From the NCBI RefSeq assembly GCF_012844455.2, contig NZ_JABBCQ020000003.1, positions 62,001 to 126,000 on the forward strand: a DNA stretch of 64,000 bases. The letters are read 5' to 3'. How positions within the stretch are numbered: the stretch's first letter is position 1; each line of letters opens with the position of its first letter. This stretch comes from Comamonas suwonensis. GTDB taxonomy: Bacteria; Pseudomonadota; Gammaproteobacteria; Burkholderiales; Burkholderiaceae_C. Positions 1 to 8,993 of this stretch are shown here, piece after piece. The notes below the pieces were generated by a model. The model was not told where the DNA came from and ran no database searches. It saw only the letters and a program-made list of their open reading frames with translations. The translations under genes were made by a program, and so were the position numbers.

Positions 1-2210
1 CGCCCGGCTGTTGTGCTCAAGGTGATGGTGCGGCCAGTATCAAAGCTGGAGGTCGTGGCAAGCGTTCCGCCGTTCAGCTCGATACCGCCCGAAGCGGCAC
101 CCAGATTGGCATCGCTGGACACGGACAACACGCCGCTGTCGATTTTGCTGCCGCCAGAGTAAGTGTTGCGTCCTCCCAGTACCAAGGTGCCCAGATCGGT
201 TTTCACCAGCGTGCTCGCACCGGTCAGAGGCGCGGTGATGGTGGCACTCATGCCTGAGCCTGCGGCCGTTCCATCGCCAACCCGCACCATCGTCATCCCA
301 TTCTCACCTTGCAAGTCGATGCTATCGCCGTCGATCCGATAACCGTCGCTGGCAAACTGTGCGCCCAGAATGCCAATCGGGCCCGCCGAGCGGTCCACGG
401 TCACGGTGCCTGCGGTGCCCTGGAAGATGACAAAGCCCGGATTGGGCTGGTAAGGCCCATTGAGCGCGCCGTCCACTTCCGTCCAGCTTTCACCATCGGC
501 GCGCCAGGCCCCCGAGCCCCCGTCAATCACGCCGTTGTCATCCAGCGCCGTATTGCCGCCATCCCAGGCGCGCAGTGTGGCACCCAAGGCCGATACCACG
601 TTGATCTGTCCTTTTGCCTCGGTCTGAATATGCAACTCACCGGCGGGAATTCCCGTAGGGCTTGTCGAAATCAGCAGACCTTTGTCCGTCAGCCTACCGC
701 CATAGTCAAACAGCCGATAGATTCCGCGACCAAAGCCGCCGATATCACTGACGTGCAGATTGCCATCCAGCACCAGATCCCCGCCGACACGAAACAGCAC
801 CGTGCTGCCAGGGGCGCCGAAGGCCGCATTGATATCGCTTGCGCTGTCAAGGCTGAGATTGCCTGCCATCGTTAACGTCTGGCCCTGTACGCCAGACAGC
901 ACGCCACCGTTGGAAAACTGGACCGCACCATTGACCGTGCCCGCCCCGGCCAGCATCCCGGTTAGCTCCACGCTAACCGGCCCTGCGAAACTCCCATTCA
1001 CCTGCAACTGTCCGGCGTTGACAAAGGCCGTCCCGCCCAGCCGCTGATCCACGATCAGCGTGCCTCCCTGAACGCGGGTCTGACCCAGAAAACCAGGGCT
1101 GTCGCCGCTCAGGCGGGTCACACCGGCATAGTGATTGATCTGATGAGAGCCGGTGAGAGCAGAGGAAAGAGTTGCGGCAAAGGCATAGGCGCTGCCCGTG
1201 TGATTGAAGTTCAGCGTGGCAGAGCCTTCGCCGAAGCGCAACTGGGCTGCCTCCAGCGTGCCCGGGGCCACTGCATCGCTTGGGTCTTTCGATGCTGCGC
1301 CTATATCAATCGCACCAGATGCGGTGCTGTAGGTGGCGAGGTCGACCCCTGCGCCAGAGACGGATAGACGGCCATCGTCTCTCAGCTGCAAGCTTGCGGC
1401 ACCGCCTACGCCTACCGATAAAGCCCCGCTTTCCCAAAGCGCACCACCGCCAGAGACCAAGCCCACTCCCCGGCTTCCTTCAAAGCTACCCATAAAGGCC
1501 GTGTCGGTACGGACCAGGCCGCCATCCTTGACCGACAGCTCGCCAAGGCCGCTGTCACCAATCGTGATGTCAAAGGCATTGAGCCAGGCCGAACCCGCGC
1601 CCGACACTGCTACCGTGCCGCGGCCGCTTGAAAGCCCCAGGCTGGCGAAGTTGCTGGAGACCAAACCGCCGTTCTGTATGTTCAACAGCCCAGAGCCTGA
1701 AACGCCGATGAAAAAACTGGAGCGCATGTCCCAGCGCGAGCCGACACCGGAAACCAGAACCTCACCGCTGCCGCTATCCCAATCGCCCAAAGTGCCGTCG
1801 CGGCTGACCACCTGTGCCTGGTCCTGAATGATGAGCCTGCCGGTGCCGCGTTCACCAACGGTCAGCCCTCCCGCGCTATTCCAGTTCGAGTCCTTGCCGG
1901 TGACGGTCACCGTGCCATTGCTGCCGGCTTCTTCGCCGATATGGCCGTTGGCCCCCTTGATTGCGGCACCATCCCGGATGGTCAGCGTTCCCGTGCCAGC
2001 CTTCCCCACGGACAGGCTGCCGCCTATATTCCACACCGGCCCCGGTGACGCGGGCGGAAACGGATCGATATCGCCCGATGCCTCGATCATTTGCGCCTGC
2101 ACCAGCTGAATAGGCCCACCGATCAGCAAAGCCGTGATCAGTGTCACAGGCCAAACTCGTGCATGAGGACTGAGGCGCAAAGCACCTGCAAAAACAATTC
2201 TCGGCGTCAT
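1..2210 (-). CDS. Type V autotransporter, N-terminal part (runs off window edge)
   Basis: An open frame with no stop runs from about 2210 to base 1 (about 736 codons) and continues outside the window. The chosen ATG at 2210 has AAGGA seven bases upstream; the ATG at 2216 would sit on top of it. Residues 1 to about 40 form a long signal peptide ending in VQA-Q. The first 250 residues carry degenerate repeats of about 35-40 residues (VGxxGTGxLxIxxG, LGxxxGxGxVxVSGxGSxW), as in T5SS/PEP-CTERM-associated repeats. Near residue 690 is GTLVLGGRNTYSGGS, the autotransporter-associated beta-strand repeat. This predicts a secreted beta-helix passenger with the barrel domain beyond the edge. Substrate or adhesion target unknown. 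Confidence 0.85.
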   Translation of the reverse strand, partial: MTPRIVFAGALRLSPHARVWPVTLITALLIGGPIQLVQAQMIEASGDIDPFPPASPGPVWNIGGSLSVGKAGTGTLTIRDGAAIKGANGHIGEEAGSNGTVTVTGKDSNWNSAGGLTVGERGTGRLIIQDQAQVVSRDGTLGDWDSGSGEVLVSGVGSRWDMRSSFFIGVSGSGLLNIQNGGLVSSNFASLGLSSGRGTVAVSGAGSAWLNAFDITIGDSGLGELSVKDGGLVRTDTAFMGSFEGSRGVGLVSGGGALWESGALSVGVGGAASLQLRDDGRLSVSGAGVDLATYSTASGAIDIGAASKDPSDAVAPGTLEAAQLRFGEGSATLNFNHTGSAYAFAATLSSALTGSHQINHYAGVTRLSGDSPGFLGQTRVQGGTLIVDQRLGGTAFVNAGQLQVNGSFAGPVSVELTGMLAGAGTVNGAVQFSNGGVLSGVQGQTLTMAGNLSLDSASDINAAFGAPGSTVLFRVGGDLVLDGNLHVSDIGGFGRGIYRLFDYGGRLTDKGLLISTSPTGIPAGELHIQTEAKGQINVVSALGATLRAWDGGNTALDDNGVIDGGSGAWRADGESWTEVDGALNGPYQPNPGFVIFQGTAGTVTVDRSAGPIGILGAQFASDGYRIDGDSIDLQGENGMTMVRVGDGTAAGSGMSATITAPLTGASTLVKTDLGTLVLGGRNTYSGGSKIDSGVLSVSSDANLGAASGGIELNGGTLATTSSFDTGRTITLSTTAG

Positions 2211-2564
2211 GTCCATGTCCTTGTGCTTGTTGGATCGCAGGAGTGATGGAATAGGTGGGATTGAAGTCAGGGGGACCGATGTCTCGGTTGTGGTGCCTGC
2301 CAAAATGTTTCGCTTGAGCCTACACCGTGAGCCTATTCCCTATCGATGTCGACCCGGCGCAAGTCATGAACCGATGTCCCTGCAGCCGCACGAGCTGCCG
2401 CAGTGATGTCGCGGACATCTACTCTGTCAATGCGCCTAAGGTCGCTCAGGTGGCATGGCAAGGACCGATCAAGGCATTGGATTCCACCCCAGGCTGCCAA
2501 TGACTGCGTTTTGCTGAGCTAACGCTCATCTCGATCATGGGGCAACCTTGGCCTCGCCATCTGC
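2211..2564. other. Intergenic region upstream of autotransporter
   Basis: This stretch separates the autotransporter start from the stop codon of the LysR gene; both genes lie on the minus strand. It should hold the autotransporter promoter. I see no convincing reading frame and no clear -35/-10 pair. Confidence 0.5.
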
Positions 2565-3473
2565 TTATTGCCCCGCTTGGGCCAGGTAAGGTTCAATGAC
2601 CTTGGCGAGCCAGTTCACGCAGGCAGAGACGCGTGGTGCCATGTGTTTGCGATGAGGGTACAGCAATGAAACCGGCATGGGCGCAGCGGTAAGGTCGGGC
2701 ATGACTTTGACGAGAAAGCCTTGATTGACCAGTGCCTGGACGCCATGGGCAGGAGCCTGGATCAGCCCCAGGCCGGCAACGCAGGCGGCTTCGTAAGCAT
2801 CAGCACCATTCACGACGAGTGCACAGCGCATGGGCTCGACCACCCGCTTGGGGCCGATTCGGTATTCCCAGCCAGCTCCTTGGGTGCCGAGCTTGCTGGC
2901 GTAGTGAATGATCCGATGCTGTGCCAGGTCTGCAAGCGTGTGGGGCGTCCCGTGCTGGCTCAAATAAGCAGGGCTGGCCAGGTTGCACATTGCCATCATG
3001 CCCAGCGGGCGTGCAATCAAGCCGGTATCTGCCAGCGCGCCAACACGCACCACGCAGTCGAAGCCTTCCTTGACCAAGTCAACCAGATGGTCGCTGGTAC
3101 TGATGCCTACTTCCAGCAGGGGGTGCAAGGCCAGAAATTCGGGCAGCTGGGGCATGACGACATCGCGCGCCAGCGTGGTGGGTAACTCAATCCGCAGACT
3201 CCCGTGCAAGCCGCTTGCAGCGGGCTGAAACATGCTTTTCAGCTGCTCCGCATCATTAAGCAATGCCTTGCAGCCGTCCAGAAAGCGTTCGCCATCGGTT
3301 GTAAGGCGTACCTGACGTGTCGTGCGCTGTAGCAGGCGGGTGCCGATGTGCTGCTCCAGCTGTTGCACGACGGTGGAAACGCGGCTTTTGGTCAAATTCA
3401 GTTGCTCGGCAGCCTGAGTGAAGCTTTGCAGCTCGGCTACACGGTCAAAGATGCGAATTGAGTCGAGGTCCAT
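2565..3473 (-). CDS. LysR-family transcriptional regulator
   Basis: A 302-residue protein of normal LysR length. Residues 1-60 form the winged helix-turn-helix (FTQAAEQLNLTKSRVSTVVQQLE, SxV-type recognition helix), and from about residue 90 a periplasmic-binding-like effector domain follows. ATG at 3473 is preferred over the TTG one codon earlier. The gene is divergent from the dehydrogenase at 3586, the classic arrangement for a LysR protein controlling its neighbour, so it probably regulates that gene and itself. The effector is unknown. The sequence resembles the large LysR subgroup often linked to small oxidoreductases. Confidence 0.9.
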   Translation of the reverse strand: MDLDSIRIFDRVAELQSFTQAAEQLNLTKSRVSTVVQQLEQHIGTRLLQRTTRQVRLTTDGERFLDGCKALLNDAEQLKSMFQPAASGLHGSLRIELPTTLARDVVMPQLPEFLALHPLLEVGISTSDHLVDLVKEGFDCVVRVGALADTGLIARPLGMMAMCNLASPAYLSQHGTPHTLADLAQHRIIHYASKLGTQGAGWEYRIGPKRVVEPMRCALVVNGADAYEAACVAGLGLIQAPAHGVQALVNQGFLVKVMPDLTAAPMPVSLLYPHRKHMAPRVSACVNWLAKVIEPYLAQAGQ

Positions 3474-3492
3474 CAATTGATTGTATTTTTTT

Positions 3493-3526
3493 AATAAACA
3501 GTGTGATCTTTTTTGACGGGTTTATT
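3493..3526. promoter_or_regulatory. Candidate LysR operator in divergent promoter region
   Basis: Inverted arms AATAAAC (3493-3499) and GTTTATT (3520-3526) are separated by 20 bases in the AT-rich space between the divergent LysR and dehydrogenase genes. Position and symmetry suit a regulator binding site, but the arms are short and AT-rich, so chance is possible. Confidence 0.3.
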
Positions 3527-3585
3527 CTTTTTTTATGAATTATTAAAGTCACTCCATCGCAACCACGAACCTTCAGGAGATGAAC

Positions 3586-4353
3586 ATGACGACATCCAAC
3601 CCTCGCATTGCTCTGATTACCGGTGCCAGCCGTGGACTGGGCCGCAACGAAGCGCTCAAGCTGGCACAGCAAGGTGTGCATCTGATAATTACCTACAAAG
3701 ACAATGAGCAGCAGGCCCATGAAGTCGTGCAAGAGATCGAGGCTCTGGGCAGCCGGGCTGTGGCGCTGCGCCTGGATGTGGCAGACAGCAAGACGTTTGA
3801 TGCCTTTGTGGCGAAGGTCCAAAGTACGCTGAAGGCGACCTGGCAGCGCGATCAATTCGATTATTTGGTCAACAACGCCGGGATCGGGCTCACGGCACCG
3901 TTTGCCGAAACGTCGGAAGAGCAGTTTGACCTGCTCGTCAGTATTCACCTCAAGGGTCCTTTTTTCTTGACTCAAAAGTTGCTGCCCCTGATCAAAGACG
4001 GTGGTCGAATCATCAACACCTCTACCGGTTTGACGCGCTTCACCTTTCCTGGCTATGCCGCCTACGCCGTAATGAAGGGCGGTGTTGAGGTAATGACGCG
4101 CTACATGGCCAAGGAGCTGGGAGCCCGTGGAGTCACCGTCAACACCATTGCTCCAGGTGCCATTGAGACTGACTTTGGCGGCGGCATGGTGCGCGATAAC
4201 TCACAAGTCAATGCGCATCTGAGCGGTCTCACGGCCATGGGGCGTGTGGGGCTGCCCGACGATGTGGGGGGCGCTTTAGCTGCGATGCTGTCTGAGGGGA
4301 ACCATTGGGTCACGGCGCAGCGCATTGAAGTGTCGGGCGGCATGATGCTCTGA
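3586..4353 (+). CDS. Short-chain dehydrogenase/reductase (SDR)
   Basis: A classical SDR of 255 residues. It has the N-terminal NAD(P)-binding glycine motif TGASRGLG, the NNAG structural motif, a serine in the STSTG stretch and the catalytic YAVMK (Y-x-x-x-K). The C-terminus (VTAQRIEVSGGMML) matches FabG-like SDRs that end in a cofactor loop plus GG. The ATG at 3586 is chosen because AGGAG lies six bases upstream; the ATG at 3580 abuts it. The gene is divergent from a LysR regulator that probably controls it. It could reduce a ketone, quinone or sugar; substrate specificity cannot be read from sequence. Confidence 0.9.
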   Translation: MTTSNPRIALITGASRGLGRNEALKLAQQGVHLIITYKDNEQQAHEVVQEIEALGSRAVALRLDVADSKTFDAFVAKVQSTLKATWQRDQFDYLVNNAGIGLTAPFAETSEEQFDLLVSIHLKGPFFLTQKLLPLIKDGGRIINTSTGLTRFTFPGYAAYAVMKGGVEVMTRYMAKELGARGVTVNTIAPGAIETDFGGGMVRDNSQVNAHLSGLTAMGRVGLPDDVGGALAAMLSEGNHWVTAQRIEVSGGMML

Positions 4354-4370
4354 GCACCAAGCCATTGAGT

Positions 4371-4410
4371 CCCACAAAAAAGCCGGCATTCGTGCCGGCT
4401 TTTTTGTGGG
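4371..4410. terminator. Bidirectional rho-independent terminator
   Basis: A perfect 18-bp inverted repeat (4371-4388 and 4393-4410) closes on a TTCG tetraloop. The GC core GCCGGCA is flanked by A6 and T6, so it can terminate transcripts from both the SDR gene and, in the other direction, the convergent argA gene. Confidence 0.92.
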
Positions 4411-4482
4411 TTGAGGTGTGCAGGGGGCCAAGAGAGTCATTAAAAAAACGGCCAGCCAGACACCCCTTGCACCAAGCTGCGG

Positions 4483-5829
4483 CTACAGTTTTTTGACCAG
4501 AACCTGGCTCTTGCGGCTCCAGTTGTATTGGGCTTGGCGCGCTTCGGGTAACCATTCGGGGTCCACGGGCTGAAAGCCGCGCTTGATGAACCAGTGCATG
4601 GTGCGCGTGGTCAGCACGAACATGGTGTCACAACCCAGGGCGCGGGCTCTTTGTTCGATACGCTTGAGCAGCTTTTCGCCGTCGCCCGTGCCCTGGCTCT
4701 TGGGTGAGACGGTGACGGCGGCCATTTCGGCGGTCTTGGCTTCGAGGTAGGGGTGCAGGGCCGCGCAGCCAAAGATCACGCCGTCGTGCTCAATGATGGT
4801 GTAGCTGGCGATGTCGCGCTCGATTTCGGTACGGTCGCGCTTGACCAGCGTGCCGTCGCGCTCGAAAGGCTCGATCAGCTGGATGATGCCGCCCACGTCG
4901 TCAATCGAGGCTTCACGCAGCTCTTCAAGCTTTTCGTCGATGACCATGGTGCCGATGCCGTCGTGCACATAAATTTCCAGCAGCAGCGCGCCATCGGTGG
5001 AAAACGGCAGGATATGGCTGCGCTCCACGCCGTGCTCGCAGGCGTGCACGCAGTGCTGCAGGTAAAAGCCGACGTCGGTGGGCTCTTGTGCCGGGGGCAG
5101 CTTGGCCAGCATGCGGCGGGCGGCGTCCAGGGGCAGCTCGGTGTCGATGGGGTTGGTCTCGTCGGCCGGGGCCGTGGGGTCCATGCGGATGCCGGGCACT
5201 TCGGTCAGGAACAGCAGTTTGTCGGCCTTGAGTTCAATGGCCACGCGGGTGGCGACTTCTTCCATGCTGAGGTTGAATGCTTCACCGGTGGGTGAGAAGC
5301 CAAAGGGCGATACCAGCACCATGGCTTCGGAATTCAGCGCGTTGCGAATGCCTTCCACATCGACCTTGCGCACGAGACCTGAGTGCATGAAGTCCACGCC
5401 GTCCACAATTCCCACGGGACGGGCGGTGAGGAAGTTGCCCGAGATGACGCGCACGCGTGCACCGGCCATGGGAGTGTTGGGCAAGCCCTGGCTGAAGGCG
5501 GCTTCAATCTCGTAGCGCAATTGGCCTGCGGCTTCTTGCGCGCAGTCGAGAGCGATGGAGTCGGTCACGCGCATGCCGTTGTAGTAGCGCGGTTCCTGGC
5601 CTTTGAGGCGCAACTGCTCGTTGACCTGAGGGCGAAAGCCATGCACCAGCACGATTTTGACACCCATGGCCTGAATCATGGCCAGGTCCTGGACGATGGA
5701 GCTGAGCTTGCCTGCATCAATGGCTTCACCGGTCAGGCCCACCACAAAGGTCTGGTGTCGGAACTTGTGGATATAGGGAGCCACAGACCGGAACCAGGGG
5801 ACAAAGGTGAAGTTGAAGACGGTGGACAT
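4483..5829 (-). CDS. argA: Amino-acid N-acetyltransferase (N-acetylglutamate synthase)
   Basis: A 448-residue protein with the ArgA layout: an N-terminal amino-acid-kinase-like domain (residues about 25-290, which binds the feedback inhibitor arginine in this family) and a C-terminal GNAT acetyltransferase domain (about 300-440, with SPKSQGTGDGEKLL as the acetyl-CoA loop region). It catalyses the first step of arginine synthesis, glutamate plus acetyl-CoA to N-acetylglutamate. ATG at 5829 gives the usual N-terminus (MSTVFNFTFVPWFRS); a TTG at 5877 would add 16 residues of low plausibility. Transcribed alone; convergent with the SDR gene. Confidence 0.95.
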   Translation of the reverse strand: MSTVFNFTFVPWFRSVAPYIHKFRHQTFVVGLTGEAIDAGKLSSIVQDLAMIQAMGVKIVLVHGFRPQVNEQLRLKGQEPRYYNGMRVTDSIALDCAQEAAGQLRYEIEAAFSQGLPNTPMAGARVRVISGNFLTARPVGIVDGVDFMHSGLVRKVDVEGIRNALNSEAMVLVSPFGFSPTGEAFNLSMEEVATRVAIELKADKLLFLTEVPGIRMDPTAPADETNPIDTELPLDAARRMLAKLPPAQEPTDVGFYLQHCVHACEHGVERSHILPFSTDGALLLEIYVHDGIGTMVIDEKLEELREASIDDVGGIIQLIEPFERDGTLVKRDRTEIERDIASYTIIEHDGVIFGCAALHPYLEAKTAEMAAVTVSPKSQGTGDGEKLLKRIEQRARALGCDTMFVLTTRTMHWFIKRGFQPVDPEWLPEARQAQYNWSRKSQVLVKKL

Positions 5830-6516
5830 GGCGGTGCGCGAAAACCTCGAAAAGGGTAAAAAAGGCCCGCGTTCCAATGATTGTGGTCACGCAGGCCTGC
5901 GGCGCAAAGTGTAGCGGCTACTTGCGGCTCTCGCCCGCTTGTGGCAAGGATTTGTGTGCGCAGATCGCGCAGTCTGTGGGGCGGAGCAAGCAGTGCTTTC
6001 AAAAAAAGAGCAGCATGCGCTTAATGTGGGCTTTATTGAAAACATTTCGCCCTCGAAACTATTGCAGATCAAGTGCAAGCAGCTTTTATATTGATAGCAA
6101 GCAATCTGAGTTGGGTCGCTGACGGCGCTGTAAGCATCACGGATGCAGCGGCACCGGTCGCCGGTGCGCCAAAGTGGCGGCTATCGCGCGCAGACGTTTC
6201 TCGTTGCGCGGTGTTCTCCAGATGGGAAATACGGATCCTGGTCCTCATCATCGAGCCCCAGGCGGGTGGGGAGGGGAGGTCGGGGTGTATCGCAGCAGCG
6301 ACAGCATGCGCCGGCTGGAAGAGGCAATGTCGGGCGAGCCAGGCTAGGCGCAAGAAATCAGCCGTGGATAATGCTCCTTGAAAAAGAGCGGATCGGATGG
6401 CGTTTGCAGAGACCGGGCTGCCGTGGGAAGGCTGCAGGTGCTGCAATTTATTTGCGATCTGAACGCTGACATCTCGTTGTTTTCTCCCCAGTATTCAAGC
6501 GAGCCTCTAGCCATTC
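5830..6516. other. 687-bp intergenic region upstream of efflux operon
   Basis: It lies between divergent argA and the TolC-like gene. Only short overlapping frames of uneven composition occur, none with a recognisable product. It should contain both promoters. A degenerate copy of the dispersed palindrome (TTGATAGCAAGC) lies near 6095-6106. No regulator gene is present here. Confidence 0.5.
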
Positions 6517-7944
6517 ATGAAAATCAGCTGTGTTCCCTTGACCTTAAGTCTGCTGATGGCGGCGGCGTTGCCGAGCCTGGTGCAGGCACAGACCGCTCCA
6601 GCAGCCCATTCCCTGAGCTTTGAGCAGGCCAGGGCAGCTTTGTTTGAACGTTCTGAGCAACTGGCGGCCTCCTCCAAGGCTGTGGACAGCGCACGTTTGC
6701 GCCGCGAAGGCATGGAGGGGTTGGGCGGCCCGTCAGTGGCGGTAATCGGCCTGGGTTATCGCTATTCGGCCAATGTCGATCTTGACCTGGACCCCGCGCG
6801 GCGCGCTTTGGGCAATGGCCTCTCGCTGCTGCCGCCGCAGCTCGGCGGGGCCGTGGCGCAGCTGCCCAGCCTGCCGTCCAACTACAACTTGCAGCGCAAG
6901 AACACGGCGGCTTCAGCCAGTCTGGCCGCTGTCTGGCCGCTTTACATGGGAGGACTGGGCAATGCCGTGCGCAGCGAGCTGGATGCCATGACTGACGAGG
7001 CGATGGCCGACGCGGCCAGTAGTGCGGATCAGCTCCAAACCCTGCTGGTACAGCGCTATTTCACCAGCCAGTTGGCAGAGCGTGCTGCGACCCTACGCCA
7101 GCGCGCACTGGAAGGCGTGCGTGCCCATGATGATGCGGCACAGCGCATGCTCAAAGCCGGCGTCATTGCCCAGGTCGAGCGATTGCAAGCCAGCGCGGCC
7201 CTGGCCGACGCACAGCAGCAGTCGCGCAAGGCCGATGACGATGCGCGGCTGGCCCGCAGTGCCTTGGTGCGCACCGTGCATGCCAATGGCGCGGTGCGCC
7301 CTAGCTCGCCCTTGTTTGTCAGCAGCGAAGCACTGCCGCCGCTGCAGCGGTTTCTGGACTCGGCCCAGAGTCGTCACCCCGGCCTGAGCAAGGTCGCTGC
7401 CAAGCGCCGCCAGGCCGAATCGCTGCACGATGCCACTGAGGCGCTGCGCAAGCCTCAGGTGCTGGCCTTTGGTCTGCGTGAGGTCAATACCTCGGGCAAG
7501 CCCAACTGGGTGGCGGGTGTGGCGGTGCGCTGGGCGCTGTGGCATAGCATCGATCGCGACAAGCTTTCAGCCGCAGGCCAGCGCAAGGTAGAGCAGGCCG
7601 AGTTGACTGATGCCCAGGTGCGCTCCGATATTGGCTTGCTGGTCGAGAAGAACTGGCTGGCCGTGGAGCAGTCGCGCAGCCAGTATCTGTCCGGCCAGGC
7701 TCAGGAAAATCTGGCCAGAGAACTGTTGCGCCTGCGCCAGGCGGGTCTCAGGGAAGGCACGAGCACCGCACTGGACTTGATTGACGCCCAGCTCAACCTG
7801 GCCAAGGTGCAGACCGAACGTGCCTCCGTTGCCAACCAGTATGTGCAGGCCTTGGCTGCCCTGCTTGAGAGTACAGGGCAGGCCGATGAGTTCAGCCGCT
7901 ACATGGCCCGTGCCGATATCCAGATCACCTCAGACGCACCATGA
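6517..7944 (+). CDS. TolC-family outer-membrane efflux protein
   Basis: A 475-residue protein with a signal peptide (cleavage near LVQA-QT, residue 24) and two long alpha-helical, Ala/Gln/Leu-rich repeats typical of the TolC/OEP family (about 35-240 and 280-465). The second repeat has the usual signature around LRLRQAGLREGTSTALDLIDAQ. It forms the outer-membrane channel of a tripartite export system. It is the first gene of a tight operon: its TGA overlaps the next ATG by four bases. No strong Shine-Dalgarno sequence is visible. The exported substrate is unknown. Confidence 0.9.
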   Translation: MKISCVPLTLSLLMAAALPSLVQAQTAPAAHSLSFEQARAALFERSEQLAASSKAVDSARLRREGMEGLGGPSVAVIGLGYRYSANVDLDLDPARRALGNGLSLLPPQLGGAVAQLPSLPSNYNLQRKNTAASASLAAVWPLYMGGLGNAVRSELDAMTDEAMADAASSADQLQTLLVQRYFTSQLAERAATLRQRALEGVRAHDDAAQRMLKAGVIAQVERLQASAALADAQQQSRKADDDARLARSALVRTVHANGAVRPSSPLFVSSEALPPLQRFLDSAQSRHPGLSKVAAKRRQAESLHDATEALRKPQVLAFGLREVNTSGKPNWVAGVAVRWALWHSIDRDKLSAAGQRKVEQAELTDAQVRSDIGLLVEKNWLAVEQSRSQYLSGQAQENLARELLRLRQAGLREGTSTALDLIDAQLNLAKVQTERASVANQYVQALAALLESTGQADEFSRYMARADIQITSDAP

Positions 7945-8993
7945 ATACACCTGTACCCACTCCGCCGTCCGGCCCTGATTCCAGCCCCGCAGCCCAGAAG
8001 GCCAGGCACTTTCCTGTCTTGGGGGGGCTCGTCGTGGCTGCGGTGCTGATCTTTATCGTCTGGGGTTTCTGGCGCTCCGCCCAACCTGCAGCTCCTTTCT
8101 TTCAGGGGCAGATGGAGGCGCGAGAAACCGATGTTGCCCCCAAGGTGACGGCACGCATTTCCAAAGTACTTGTGACCGAGGGGCAACGTATTCAGCCGGG
8201 CGACTTGCTGGTGGAAATGGATAGTCCCGAGGTGCAGGCCAAGCTGGCCCAGGCTCAGGCTGCGCGCGATGCGGCCCAGGCCGTGGCCGCCAAGGCCAGC
8301 AATGGCGCGCGTCCCGAAGAAGTGCAGATGGCCCGCTTGAGCTGGGAGCGCGCCCAGGCGGCGGCTGATCTGGCCAAGACTTCGTACGACCGGGTGCAAA
8401 ACTTGTTTAACCAAGGTCTGGTCTCTGCCCAGAAGCGCGACGAGGCCTATACCAACTGGCGCGCCTCGGATGCCCAGGCGCGCGCGGCCAAGGCGCAGGC
8501 GGATATGGCGGCCAGCGGTGCCCGCACCGAAGACAAGAACGCTGCGGACGCGCAGGTGCGCCAGGTCGATGGGGTGGTGGCCGAGGTCAAGGCCGCCGAA
8601 GCCGAGACGCAGTTGCGCAGTCCCGTGGGCGGCGAAGTGGCTAATGTGCTGGCCAAGCAGGGTGAGCTGTCACCCCAGGGGGTGTCGGTGGTGACGGTGG
8701 TGGACCTGAGTGATCAATGGGTGGTGCTCAATGTGCGTGAGGACCAGCTGCTGCGTTTTGCCATGAAAAGCCGCTTTACCGGCCGCCTACCCGCGTTGGG
8801 AGACCGGAAGGCCGAGTTCGAGGTGAACTTTCTCGGCGTGCTGCCCGACTTTGCCACCTGGCGCACCACACGTGGCAGCCAGGGTTTCGATGCGCGTACC
8901 TTTGAGGTGAAAGCCAGACCCGTCGAGCCCATTGAAGGCGCGCGTCCTGGCATGAGCGTGATCGTCGAAGGCGCTGCCGGAGCCGGTGCGTGA
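7941..8993 (+). CDS. HlyD-family periplasmic adaptor (membrane fusion protein)
   Basis: A 350-residue protein with one N-terminal membrane segment (about residues 32-50), a biotinyl-lipoyl-like half motif (VAPKVTARISKVLVTEGQRIQPGDLL), a coiled-coil hairpin (about 95-200) and a returning lipoyl half (RSPVGGEVANVLAKQGELSPQG), then a beta-barrel domain. This is the YhiI/HlyD layout. It bridges the inner-membrane permeases encoded next with the TolC-like channel encoded before. Start and stop codons overlap both neighbours (ATGA and GTGA), implying translational coupling. Confidence 0.93.
   Translation: MNTPVPTPPSGPDSSPAAQKARHFPVLGGLVVAAVLIFIVWGFWRSAQPAAPFFQGQMEARETDVAPKVTARISKVLVTEGQRIQPGDLLVEMDSPEVQAKLAQAQAARDAAQAVAAKASNGARPEEVQMARLSWERAQAAADLAKTSYDRVQNLFNQGLVSAQKRDEAYTNWRASDAQARAAKAQADMAASGARTEDKNAADAQVRQVDGVVAEVKAAEAETQLRSPVGGEVANVLAKQGELSPQGVSVVTVVDLSDQWVVLNVREDQLLRFAMKSRFTGRLPALGDRKAEFEVNFLGVLPDFATWRTTRGSQGFDARTFEVKARPVEPIEGARPGMSVIVEGAAGAGA

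Noticed and set aside
6069-6446. A small gene in the argA/TolC intergenic gap
   Set aside because: Several overlapping frames on both strands with no start signal, no motif and mutually exclusive reading.
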